Source: Caballeronia sordidicola
Lineage (GTDB): Bacteria > Pseudomonadota > Gammaproteobacteria > Burkholderiales > Burkholderiaceae
Direction: 5' to 3'
NCBI RefSeq assembly: GCF_000729995.1
Contig: NZ_JNFG01000004.1
Span: 180,309 to 244,308 of the forward strand
DNA length: 64,000 nt
Positions 39,610 through 47,755 of the stretch are shown one piece after another; position 1 is the first letter of the stretch; the number at the start of each line of letters is the position of its first letter. Under the pieces are notes generated by a model that saw only the letters and a list, made by a program, of their open reading frames with translations, did no database searches and was not told where the DNA came from. Made by a program: the position numbers and the translations under genes.

Positions 39610-40257
39610 GATCACCTCGGCATTACGCTTCACCAATACATACCTTCTGTTGAATCAACGCGCGGCGCGAGGCTTTCAAAGGCTTTGCGCCGCAGCCGTT
39701 TTTATCTCTGTTTTTATCGCTGTTTTCACGAATCCTCGGCACATCCAGCCACTTTCGCGGCAAAAGCGGTTTGGCGCACGCGTATAATGGCGCAGACTTT
39801 TGCGCGACCGCTTGTCGGTTCAGCGCTCGCCGTAGCGCATGCGGCACGTGTCCGGCATCTGCATAACCGGGCACGCCAAGCCCATGCGCCGCCCGAGTAT
39901 CGAAGCGCGCGGAGGTCAGTCCAGCGAGCGTTTTATGCCGCGCCGGCGGATTAAGGATTCAACCGGGCCGCGTCCGGTTTGTATTGGGTTTTACTGTGTT
40001 GCGCGCTTTACATCGTCGTTTAAAACTGTCTGCCATTCAGCGGTAGTTCGAACCCGATTAAAAAGCCGTCAAACGAAAACCCATGCAACCCGAGCGGTCC
40101 TGACCGGTCCAATAATCCGTCTTTCGCGCGGCGTCCGACGATTTTGTTCACCCAAGCGCTCTACTGGACTGACCCTCCGCCTGTACAACCCGCGCGTTGC
40201 GTGTTTCCTTGAAGGGAATGCCTGACTCGCCGATGTTTTTTCTGCCGATCCGAACCT
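39610..40257. other. Stretch with no confident gene
   Basis: 648 bp between the hydrolase and dacC. Open frames on both strands (for example 39839-40225) have biased composition and no ribosome site. No tRNA or riboswitch fold was recognised. The promoter of the carboxypeptidase gene must be in the right half. Confidence 0.5.
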
Positions 40258-41469
40258 ATGCGCTTTTCCCCTTCAAGCTTGTCTTTCGTCGCTCCTTCCT
40301 CCATTCACCGCGCTGTCACTGCCGCTATCGTCTTGCCTGCGACGCTTGTCACGGCGACTGCGTTTGCGCAAGTGCCGCCGCCTGATGTCACGGCGAACTC
40401 CTGGGTTCTCGTCGATGCAACCAGCAACCAGGTGCTTGCTTCCGGCAATCCGGACGAGCGCTCGGAGCCGGCGTCGCTGACCAAGCTCATGACCGCTTAT
40501 CTCGTCTTCGACGCGCTCAAGTCGAAGAAGATCAACATGGACCAGACGGTCATGCCGAGCGAGGCCGTGCGCCGCGTGGGCACGGATGAGTCGCGCATGT
40601 TTATCGAGGCGAACAAGCCGGTGACCGTGCACGATCTCGTGTACGGCATGATCATCCAGTCGGGTAATGACGCGGCGATCGCGTTGGCTGAACTGGTGGG
40701 CGGCAGCGAGTCGAACTTCGTCGCGCTGATGAACGCGGCGGCGAAACAGATTGGTATGAAGAATACCCATTTCGCCGATGTGAACGGCATGCCCGACCCG
40801 CAGCACTACACCACGGCGGGTGATTTGGCCGTGTTGTCCACGCGCCTGATTCGCGATTTCCCCGAGTACTACAGCATCTTCTCGGTGAAGGACTTCACCT
40901 ATAACAAGATCAAGCAGCCGAACCGCAATCGCTTGCTGTGGATCGATTCCTCCGTCGATGGCTTGAAGACCGGCCATACCAAAGCTGCGGGATATTGCCT
41001 GATCGCCACGGCAAAGCGTCCGCTGGACGGCGTACCCGACGCCAGCCGTCGTCTGGTCGCTGTGATGATGGGTGAGCCGAAAGAGCACAATCGGGTGCAG
41101 GACAGCCTGAAGATGCTGAACTACGGCTATACGGCCTATGACGCGTTGCGCCTTTACAAGGCGGGTCAGGTGATCGATTCACCGCGCGTCTACAAGGGCA
41201 CGGAGAACCTGGTGAAGGCCGGTGTGGAGACGGATCAGTACATCACCGTGCCGAAGGGCATGGGCGACAAGGTCAAGCCAACTGTCACGCACAACGACAC
41301 CATCATCGCGCCGATCAAGAAGGGTCAGCAGATCGGCACCGTGAAGATGATGGCGGACGGCAAGGAAGTGGCGCAGTTTCCGCTGGTGGCGCTCCAGGAC
41401 GTGCCGCAAGCCGGCTTTGTCGGCCGGACGTGGGACTCGCTGCTGATGATGTGGCAAAAGAAGAAGTAA
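40258..41469 (+). CDS. dacC: D-alanyl-D-alanine carboxypeptidase (PBP5/6 family)
   Basis: 403 residues with a signal peptide ending at AFAQ. The penicillin-binding motifs are SLTK (Ser73-Lys76), SGN (135-137) and KTGHT. The C-terminal domain and amphipathic anchor (SLLMMWQKKK) match PBP5/6. It trims the terminal D-Ala of peptidoglycan pentapeptides and influences cell shape. It lies upstream of ybeD and lipB/lipA, a common Burkholderia order. Confidence 0.93.
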   Translation: MRFSPSSLSFVAPSSIHRAVTAAIVLPATLVTATAFAQVPPPDVTANSWVLVDATSNQVLASGNPDERSEPASLTKLMTAYLVFDALKSKKINMDQTVMPSEAVRRVGTDESRMFIEANKPVTVHDLVYGMIIQSGNDAAIALAELVGGSESNFVALMNAAAKQIGMKNTHFADVNGMPDPQHYTTAGDLAVLSTRLIRDFPEYYSIFSVKDFTYNKIKQPNRNRLLWIDSSVDGLKTGHTKAAGYCLIATAKRPLDGVPDASRRLVAVMMGEPKEHNRVQDSLKMLNYGYTAYDALRLYKAGQVIDSPRVYKGTENLVKAGVETDQYITVPKGMGDKVKPTVTHNDTIIAPIKKGQQIGTVKMMADGKEVAQFPLVALQDVPQAGFVGRTWDSLLMMWQKKK

Positions 41470-41571
41470 GCGGCAAGGCAAAGGGCGGTGGTTGGATTCA
41501 GGTGATCCGGCTCCATCTATGCCTGCTGTAAGACGCCCGGACGGCCCGGGCGTCCTGTGATGGAGAACACC

Positions 41572-41844
41572 ATGAGCTCACCCGATATCGACGCCCTGTT
41601 CGATTTCCCCTGCGATTTTCCGATCAAGGTGATGGGCGCGACGCATCCGGAATTCCGCGATGCCGTCGTCACCGTCATCCGCGAATTTGACGACGAGTTC
41701 GACATTGAGCGCATTGAAGTGCGCCCGTCGTCGGGCGGTAAATACACCGGCCTGACCATTACCGTGCGGGCGCAGAGCCGCGCACATCTCGACGATATCT
41801 ATCGTGCGCTGACGGGTCACCCTATGGTCAAAGTGGTGCTCTGA
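41572..41844 (+). CDS. ybeD: YbeD/DUF493 family protein
   Basis: 90 residues from ATG 41572, chosen because GGAG (41562-41565) sits six bases upstream; GTG 41557 and ATG 41560 are alternatives. The sequence LFDFPCDFPIKVMGATHPEF and the C-terminal LDDIYRALTGHPMVKVVL are characteristic. The family is linked to lipoate metabolism by gene order. Its last 17 bp overlap the 3' end of the convergent LysR gene. Confidence 0.92.
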   Translation: MSSPDIDALFDFPCDFPIKVMGATHPEFRDAVVTVIREFDDEFDIERIEVRPSSGGKYTGLTITVRAQSRAHLDDIYRALTGHPMVKVVL

Positions 41845-42808
41845 GCCTGAGTTCGGGCGCGGCCGGCAGCGGCAGCATGGGTGCATCGCAGGCAGCCGGC
41901 GTGCACTCGTAGAGCTGCTTGAAGCGTGCGATTTCATCGAAGAGCCAGGTGCGAAAGACCTGCACGCGTTGCGTTCCGAGCAACGCGTGCGGGCAAACAA
42001 AGTAGTAATTCCACGGGCTTGGCCCATCTACATTGAACAGCCGCACGAGCCGGCCCGCCACGATCTCTTGCATGGCAAGCGACCGGCGCACGAGCGCGAT
42101 TCCCTGGCCTTGAATGGCCGCCTGCAGCAAATTCGACGAATCCTCGTATAAAACCCCGCGCTTCGGCTCAGGAAGGTCCAGGAGTCCGGCCGCATCGAAC
42201 CAAGGCTTCCATAGCTCGTCATGCGAGCGCAGCAGCGGCACGTCGGCGATATCGGAGGGCTTGCGCGGCAGCTTACCGCCGTTGAAGCTCGGCGAACACG
42301 CCGGGAAAAACACTTCATCGAGCAATTCTTCCGCGTGCAGTCCGGCATATTTGCCCAGGCTGCTGAAACGGATGGCGACGTCCACGTCGTCGCGGGTGAA
42401 ATCGGTCAGTGTGTTGGTCGAGAGCAATTCCAGGTTGATTTCCGGATGCTGCTCAATAAACCCGCCAATCCGCGGTGTCACCCAGCGTGCTGAAAACGAC
42501 GACAGCATCGACACCACCAGCCGCCGGTCCCGCTCCCCCGAGCGCAGGCGGCGCGTGGCATCGGCGAGGGCGGAGAGCGTGGCGCGAACCTCGGTCGCGT
42601 ATTGGCGGCCGATGTCCGACAGGCGTACGCGTTTGCCGTCGCGGGCGAAGAGGGTGACGCCGAGATCGGCTTCGAGCGCGCGGATCTGGTGGCTAACGGC
42701 GCCGTGGGTGACGAACAATTCGTCGGCGGCGCGCGAAAAGCTTTCGTGACGCGCAGCGGCTTCGAAGGCGCGCAGCGCGTTGAGGGCGGGAAGATGTCGG
42801 AGGTCCAC
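41828..42808 (-). CDS. LysR family transcriptional regulator (GcvA-like)
   Basis: 326 residues. The N-terminal helix-turn-helix is LRAFEAAARHESFSRAADELFVTHGAVSHQIRALE, the GcvA subgroup form, and the C-terminal effector domain extends to about residue 300. Such proteins control amino acid or one-carbon metabolism genes. It is divergent from the DUF2917 gene (start 42931), which may be its target. The C-terminal tail overlaps the ybeD end by 17 bp, an antisense overlap of two coding ends. Confidence 0.9.
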   Translation of the reverse strand: MDLRHLPALNALRAFEAAARHESFSRAADELFVTHGAVSHQIRALEADLGVTLFARDGKRVRLSDIGRQYATEVRATLSALADATRRLRSGERDRRLVVSMLSSFSARWVTPRIGGFIEQHPEINLELLSTNTLTDFTRDDVDVAIRFSSLGKYAGLHAEELLDEVFFPACSPSFNGGKLPRKPSDIADVPLLRSHDELWKPWFDAAGLLDLPEPKRGVLYEDSSNLLQAAIQGQGIALVRRSLAMQEIVAGRLVRLFNVDGPSPWNYYFVCPHALLGTQRVQVFRTWLFDEIARFKQLYECTPAACDAPMLPLPAAPELRLRAPL

Positions 42809-42930
42809 GGGCGTTCACTCGAGTTGCGTATGTGAATTTATCTCACAAACCGAAGAAAATTGCTCGTTTTGCTTAAACCCATGCTGAGCCTATCTTATAG
42901 CCATCAACACGATTTTTGGCGGAGGCTGTC

Positions 42931-43257
42931 ATGCGAGAAATATCCACAAGCATCACGTTTGAGATTGGTGATGGAGAAACCGTTCCGATGAAGATTGGCC
43001 GCAGTGTCAGGCTGATCGTTCAGGGTGCGCCAGTGTGGGCTACGCGTAGTAACGATACGGAAGATTACTGGCTTGTGCCAGGCGATTCCCTGAAGCTCCG
43101 TGAGCGTGAACGGTTGTGGCTGAGCACGGAAAAAGGGCGGACCGCGCAAGTGGTGTTCACGTTGGCGCCGCGACCCGATCAGCGCGCGATTGGATGGCTG
43201 GCGCGCCGGTTCGAGAAACTTGCAGGGCGGTTCCGGTCGGGGTGGCGGACGGTTTGA
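42931..43257 (+). CDS. DUF2917 family protein
   Basis: 108 residues from ATG 42931, with GGAGG at 42921-42925, five bases upstream. The cupin-like stretch VMKIGRSVRLI-type and VWATRSNDTEDYWLVPGDSL match DUF2917. Function is unknown. It is divergent from the LysR gene across 122 bp, a pairing common in this group. The 210 bp that follow, up to lipB, hold no clear gene. Confidence 0.83.
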   Translation: MREISTSITFEIGDGETVPMKIGRSVRLIVQGAPVWATRSNDTEDYWLVPGDSLKLRERERLWLSTEKGRTAQVVFTLAPRPDQRAIGWLARRFEKLAGRFRSGWRTV

Positions 43258-43467
43258 GAGGGGTTTCCCGTTCGCATCCCGCGGAGTTTTCATTCGTACC
43301 CGGGTGTGGTTTGGGGTTTGTTTTTGCTCGCGCCGGCGAACTGAGGGGTTCGCTGGCGCGGGTGGGAGTCGCATTGGGGGCGCGTCAGCAACTCGGAGCG
43401 ATGCAAGAAGCACTTCGACAATCGTCCTTCGGCGCGAGCAAGCGAAGTTCGGTAAACTAGCAACATC

Positions 43468-44226
43468 ATGTCTGCCCAGCCGGTAATAACTTCCCCCTCA
43501 GCGGCAACAGAGCGCGCTGCAACTAGCGCGTTGGCCGCCTCGGTCATATTCCGCTGGCGCGGCCTCGAGCCCTACACACAAAGCTTCGACGCCATGCGGG
43601 CCTTCACGGAAACGCGCACTGCCGAGACCCCTGACGAAATCTGGCTTGTCGAGCATCCGCCCGTTTTCACCTTGGGCCTGGCCGGCGACCCTGCGCATCT
43701 GCTCAATCCCAACAGCAATATCCCGCTCGTCAAAGTCGATCGCGGCGGCCAGATCACCTATCACGGCCCCGGGCAAGTCGTCGCGTACCTATTGCTCGAC
43801 TTGCGCCGCCGCAAGCTGATGGTGCGCGAACTTGTGCATCGAATCGAGGCAGGCGTGATCGAAACACTTGCATCGTATAATCTTGCGACGGAGCGCAAGG
43901 AGCGTGCGCCGGGCATCTACGTCGCGCCAACGCCGTCGCAGCCGGCACAACAATCGCACGCGGGCGCAAAGATCGCGGCGCTAGGGCTGAAAATCCGCAA
44001 TGGCTGCAGTTATCACGGTGTGAGCCTCAACGTGAAAATGGACCTGCAACCGTTCCTCGCGATCAACCCGTGTGGCTACGCCGGCCTCGAAACCGTCGAT
44101 ATGGCAACACTCGGCGTGACAGCGGAATGGAACGACGTGGCTCAAACGCTGGCTGAAAACCTTACTCACCATATTGGCGGCCATCGCGTGACCGCCGCCC
44201 AACCGCAGAACGGCGTGGCCGTCTGA
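43468..44226 (+). CDS. lipB: Octanoyl-[acyl-carrier-protein]:protein octanoyltransferase
   Basis: 252 residues. The catalytic region includes [39 protein letters not shown] with the active Lys and the catalytic Cys region ([10 protein letters not shown]). It transfers octanoyl from ACP to lipoyl domains. It is followed 13 bp later by lipA in an operon. The start ATG 43468 adds a variable 25-residue leader, normal for Burkholderia. Confidence 0.95.
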   Translation: MSAQPVITSPSAATERAATSALAASVIFRWRGLEPYTQSFDAMRAFTETRTAETPDEIWLVEHPPVFTLGLAGDPAHLLNPNSNIPLVKVDRGGQITYHGPGQVVAYLLLDLRRRKLMVRELVHRIEAGVIETLASYNLATERKERAPGIYVAPTPSQPAQQSHAGAKIAALGLKIRNGCSYHGVSLNVKMDLQPFLAINPCGYAGLETVDMATLGVTAEWNDVAQTLAENLTHHIGGHRVTAAQPQNGVAV

Positions 44227-44239
44227 ATGGACCGACCGA

Positions 44240-45250
44240 ATGACTGACGTAACCGGAAATCTGGCTGGCAGCACCGCTGCATCGTCCCCCGCTGCTGCGC
44301 CCTACGACGCCACCGCCAAACAAAAAGCGCAAGCGAAGACAGCGCGCATCCCGATCAAGATCATCCCGATCGAAAAGCTGAAGAAGCCGGAGTGGATTCG
44401 CGTGAAGGCCGCAACGGGCAGTTCGCGTTTCACCGAGATCAAGCAGATCCTGCGCGAACACAATCTTCATACGGTCTGCGAAGAAGCGAGCTGCCCGAAT
44501 ATTGGCGAATGTTTCGGCAAGGGCACCGCGACCTTCATGATCATGGGCGACAAATGCACGCGTCGTTGCCCGTTCTGCGATGTGGGCCATGGCCGCCCCG
44601 ATCCGCTCGATGCCGACGAACCGCTGAACCTCGCACGCACGATTGGCGCGCTGAAGTTGAAGTACGTGGTGATCACGAGCGTGGACCGCGATGATCTGCG
44701 CGACGGCGGTGCCGCGCATTTTGTTGAATGTATCCGTCAGGTGCGCGAGCATTCGCCGCTGACGCGCATCGAAATCTTGACACCGGATTTTCGTGGCCGC
44801 CTGGACCGCGCGATCGGGATTTTGACCGCCGCGCCGCCTGACGTGATGAATCACAATCTCGAAACGGTGCCGCGTTTGTACAAGGAAGCGCGTCCGGGTT
44901 CGGACTATGCGCATTCGCTGAAGCTGCTGAAGGACTTCAAGGCCCTGCATCCGGAAGTGGCGACCAAGTCCGGCCTGATGGTCGGCCTGGGCGAAACGGA
45001 AGAAGAAATCCTTCAGGTCATGCGCGATCTGCGTGAGCATAACGTCGACATGCTGACGATCGGCCAGTATCTGCAGCCTTCCGAGCATCACCTGCCGGTG
45101 CGTTCTTACGTTCATCCGGATACGTTCAAGATGTACGAGGAAGAAGCGTACAAGATGGGCTTCACGCACGCGGCTGTGGGCGCGATGGTGCGGTCGAGCT
45201 ATCACGCGGATCAGCAGGCTCACGACGCGGGTCTGGTCGGCGCGATGTGA
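44240..45250 (+). CDS. lipA: Lipoyl synthase
   Basis: 336 residues. The auxiliary cluster motif is [12 protein letters not shown] (C-x4-C-x5-C) and the radical SAM motif is CTRRCPFC (C-x3-C-x2-C), the LipA pair. It inserts two sulfur atoms into protein-bound octanoyl groups. A basic N-terminal extension of about 60 residues is typical of this lineage. It is the last gene of the lip operon, followed by the terminator at 45282-45311. Confidence 0.97.
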   Translation: MTDVTGNLAGSTAASSPAAAPYDATAKQKAQAKTARIPIKIIPIEKLKKPEWIRVKAATGSSRFTEIKQILREHNLHTVCEEASCPNIGECFGKGTATFMIMGDKCTRRCPFCDVGHGRPDPLDADEPLNLARTIGALKLKYVVITSVDRDDLRDGGAAHFVECIRQVREHSPLTRIEILTPDFRGRLDRAIGILTAAPPDVMNHNLETVPRLYKEARPGSDYAHSLKLLKDFKALHPEVATKSGLMVGLGETEEEILQVMRDLREHNVDMLTIGQYLQPSEHHLPVRSYVHPDTFKMYEEEAYKMGFTHAAVGAMVRSSYHADQQAHDAGLVGAM

Positions 45251-45281
45251 GTTGTCTGGTTTTGGTTGGTTTGGTTGGTAT

Positions 45282-45311
45282 GCAAAAACCCACGGAAACG
45301 TGGGTTTTTGC
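45282..45311 (+). terminator. Rho-independent terminator of lipA
   Basis: A 13-bp perfect stem (45282-45294 with 45299-45311) capped by GAAA, with T tracts in the descending arm and just after. It marks the end of the conserved lip operon; accessory sequence follows. Confidence 0.92.
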
Positions 45312-45530
45312 GTTTTGAGACTGCGTTGTGTATGAGTCGGGCCATCGGCCGAAACCGTGCCTTTGAGCTTCTCGCAGAGGTCGACAAAAAAAGATACCGG
45401 CGATGGTAGGCTTGCCCTCAAAGCTATTCGGGCAACCAGCCGATGAAGTTCTTGGGGACGCATCACCGGCGCCTAAGGACGAAGCTGGCCTTCAAGTTGA
45501 CCGTCGTTATCAGTATCCTTAAACTTGAGT

Positions 45531-45665
45531 CCGAAAACTACGTATGAGCGGGTGCGAAAAACGTAGCGCCGCCTGGGTGACCAGGTCCCACCTGGAGTGG
45601 GAATTCCACCGCGAGGTGGATAGAGAATCCCGCATGCGACGGCTGCCGAAAGGCAGCCGTTGGTC
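45531..45665 (+). ncRNA. Candidate structured non-coding RNA with five tandem hairpins
   Basis: Five perfect stems follow one another: CTACGT/ACGTAG (45538-45543 with 45561-45566), CCTGG-GTGA-CCAGG (about 45572-45585), TCCCAC-CTGGA-GTGGGA (about 45586-45602), TCCACC-GCGA-GGTGGA (about 45605-45620) and a 9-bp stem capped by GAAA (45639-45660). Three caps are GNRA tetraloops when read on the plus strand, and would not be on the minus strand, so a plus-strand transcript is favoured. A weak promoter (TTGACC 45497-45502, N16, TTAAAC 45519-45524) would start RNA near 45531. The family is unknown to me; a phage C4-like antisense RNA is one option to test. Confidence 0.55.
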
Positions 45666-46041
45666 ATTCTGGGCTAGGGTCGAATTCTTCGTCCTTCCAC
45701 GGCCGCTCGCTGGATGCTCCTAACGTGACCTTCTTGGCCACCTTCTGCCGCTTCGTCAGGCCCTGATCGAGCGTAAAGGCCGATTGTATGCGGAGCAGTA
45801 GACGGTGTTTCCGCGTCTTGTCTTTTTCCACCTCAAAGAACACCGCATATAGGCACGGCTCGCCGGATGCGTTCGTCGTTTCGACCGTCATGAAATTCGG
45901 TTGACGTTCGTCGGCCACGATGATCCGCCTCGTTGGCAAATTGCAGTCCTCTTCGACATCTGGCTGTGCCCATGGTGTTTTCAGACCTGTCCGATAGCCC
46001 AGAAAACACGACCTTCCCGGACCCCATCCGATCAGCCCCAA
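45664..46041 (-). CDS. Hypothetical protein, possibly a phage- or plasmid-derived fragment
   Basis: Up to 125 residues; a shorter start at 45891 (MTVETTNASG) is possible. The part after it (CLYAVFFEVEKDKTRKHRLLLRIQSAF) reads like a compact beta-rich domain seen at the end of some plasmid or phage proteins, but I cannot name the family with confidence. It sits in a patch between lipA and dctA that has the look of acquired sequence, next to the hairpin array on the other strand. No ribosome site decides the start. It may be a remnant. Confidence 0.4.
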   Translation of the reverse strand: MGLIGWGPGRSCFLGYRTGLKTPWAQPDVEEDCNLPTRRIIVADERQPNFMTVETTNASGEPCLYAVFFEVEKDKTRKHRLLLRIQSAFTLDQGLTKRQKVAKKVTLGASSERPWKDEEFDPSPE

Positions 46042-46372
46042 AACCTCGGGAAAGCCCGTAGATAAAGCGTCTAAGGGATAACCCGAATACTGTCCGGATG
46101 GTCAGACGGGCCACTTCCCGAATTCCGGAAACACGGATTCCCGCTGCTTGGTGTCAACAAAAAACCCTTAAAAATCAACGCTAAATGCGAGTCAAAAACT
46201 GGCATCGACCTTGCAATATGAAGTCTTGCCAGACAGGCCATAAAAAAGACACGGAGACGATTCAATGCAACCCATCCCATCCAGCCTCACCTGATTTTGC
46301 CGACGCCAGACGCGCATCGCCGCAGCCTAGCGCCGGCGCGTTTTTGTCTCACCCCTTTGCCATTCGCCGACC
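46042..46372. promoter_or_regulatory. dctA upstream control region
   Basis: 331 bp before dctA. It contains a sigma-54 promoter at 46200-46215 and, about 60-90 bp further upstream, two direct TTCCCG units (46112-46117 and 46138-46143) around TTCCGGAA that could be DctD-binding sites. No gene was found. Confidence 0.5.
46200..46215 (+). promoter_or_regulatory. Sigma-54 (RpoN) promoter of dctA
   Basis: TGGCAT-CGACC-TTGCA, with GG and GC separated by exactly ten bases, matches the -24/-12 consensus TGGCAC-N5-TTGCA at all but one position. It lies 158 bp upstream of the dctA ATG. The activator that such a promoter needs, DctD, is encoded in the same cluster. Confidence 0.85.
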
Positions 46373-47680
46373 ATGCCCGGAACAACTGTGACAACCGTGA
46401 AGAAACCCTTTTATAAAGTCCTGTATGTGCAGGTGCTGATGGCTATTGCCATCGGCATTGCGCTCGGGCATTTCTACCCTGCGCTCGCCACCGACATGAA
46501 ACCGCTCGGCGATGGCTTCATCAAGCTCATCAAGATGGTGATCGGCCCAATCATCTTCTGTACGGTCGTGACCGGGATCGCGGGCATGGAGGACATGAAA
46601 AAGGTCGGGCGCGTGGGCGGCAAGGCGCTTCTGTACTTTGAAGTCGTCTCTTCCTTCGCGCTCGTGCTCGGCCTGGCCGCAACACACCTGCTGAAACCGG
46701 GCGTGGGCTTCAACATCGATCCGGCTACGCTGGACGCCAAAGCGGTCGCCTCGTACGCCGCGAAGGCGCACGGCCAGACGACCACCGATTTCCTGATGCA
46801 CATCATCCCGGACACGATCTCGTCGGCATTCGCTCAGGGCGAAATCCTGCAGATCCTGCTCGTCGCGCTGCTGTTCGGCGCGGTGCTGGCGACGGCCGGT
46901 GAGAAAGGCCGCGTGGTGACGAGTTTTATCGAAGGCTTGTCGCACATCCTGTTCGGCATCGTGCGCATCATCACGAAGCTGGCCCCGATCGGCGCGTTCG
47001 GCGCAATGGCGTTCACCATCGGCAAGTACGGCATCGGCTCGCTTGTGCCCATGCTTAAGCTGATCGGCACGTTCTATCTGACGTCCATCGTGTTCGTGGT
47101 CGTCGTGCTCGGCGCGATTGCGAAGATGGTCGGCTTCAACATCTTCCGCTTCGTCGCGTACATCAAGGAAGAAATGCTGATCGTGCTGGGTACGAGCTCG
47201 TCGGAAGCCGCCTTGCCGCAACTGATGCTCAAGCTCGAAAAACTCGGCTGCTCGCGCTCGGTGGTGGGCCTCGTGGTGCCGACCGGTTATTCGTTCAACC
47301 TCGACGGCACCAACATCTACATGACGATGGCTGTGCTGTTCATCGCCCAGGCGACGAATACGGACCTGACGTGGACGCAGCAACTGACGCTCCTCGCGGT
47401 GACCATGCTGACCTCGAAGGGCGCAAGCGGCGTGACCGGCGCGGGGTTCATCACGCTGGCTGCAACGCTCGCTGTCGTGCCGACCATTCCGCTGTCGGGC
47501 ATGGTGCTGATTCTTGGTATCGACCGCTTCATGAGCGAGTGCCGCGCGTTGACGAACATCGTGGGTAACGGCGTGGCGACGGTCGTTGTGTCGGCATGGG
47601 AAAAGGAACTGGACCGCAACAAGCTGCGCGATCAGCTCAAGCACGGCGCGGTAGATACCGAAGCCGAAACCGTGTCCTGA
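46373..47680 (+). CDS. dctA: C4-dicarboxylate:cation symporter DctA
   Basis: 435 residues of the dicarboxylate/amino acid:cation symporter family. The start [18 protein letters not shown], the serine-rich loop [13 protein letters not shown], the substrate motif [19 protein letters not shown] and the [20 protein letters not shown] stretch are all DctA-type. It imports succinate, fumarate and malate. The sigma-54 promoter upstream and the adjacent dctB-dctD genes support this substrate range over glutamate. Confidence 0.93.
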   Translation: MPGTTVTTVKKPFYKVLYVQVLMAIAIGIALGHFYPALATDMKPLGDGFIKLIKMVIGPIIFCTVVTGIAGMEDMKKVGRVGGKALLYFEVVSSFALVLGLAATHLLKPGVGFNIDPATLDAKAVASYAAKAHGQTTTDFLMHIIPDTISSAFAQGEILQILLVALLFGAVLATAGEKGRVVTSFIEGLSHILFGIVRIITKLAPIGAFGAMAFTIGKYGIGSLVPMLKLIGTFYLTSIVFVVVVLGAIAKMVGFNIFRFVAYIKEEMLIVLGTSSSEAALPQLMLKLEKLGCSRSVVGLVVPTGYSFNLDGTNIYMTMAVLFIAQATNTDLTWTQQLTLLAVTMLTSKGASGVTGAGFITLAATLAVVPTIPLSGMVLILGIDRFMSECRALTNIVGNGVATVVVSAWEKELDRNKLRDQLKHGAVDTEAETVS

Positions 47681-47755
47681 TCGGGCGAAGCAGCGGCCTA
47701 TCCAGGCCCGCTGCTTACCCGGCATCGGCATCCACGCGAAAGGGAATCAACAGCA

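Noticed and set aside
39839..40225. 128-codon frame before dacC
   Set aside because: Low-quality composition rich in Arg and Cys, no ribosome site, no family; likely promoter region.
45473..45667. 64-codon minus-strand frame across the hairpin array
   Set aside because: Its codons are produced by the paired stems, it has no ribosome site and no family resemblance; the RNA reading explains the sequence better.
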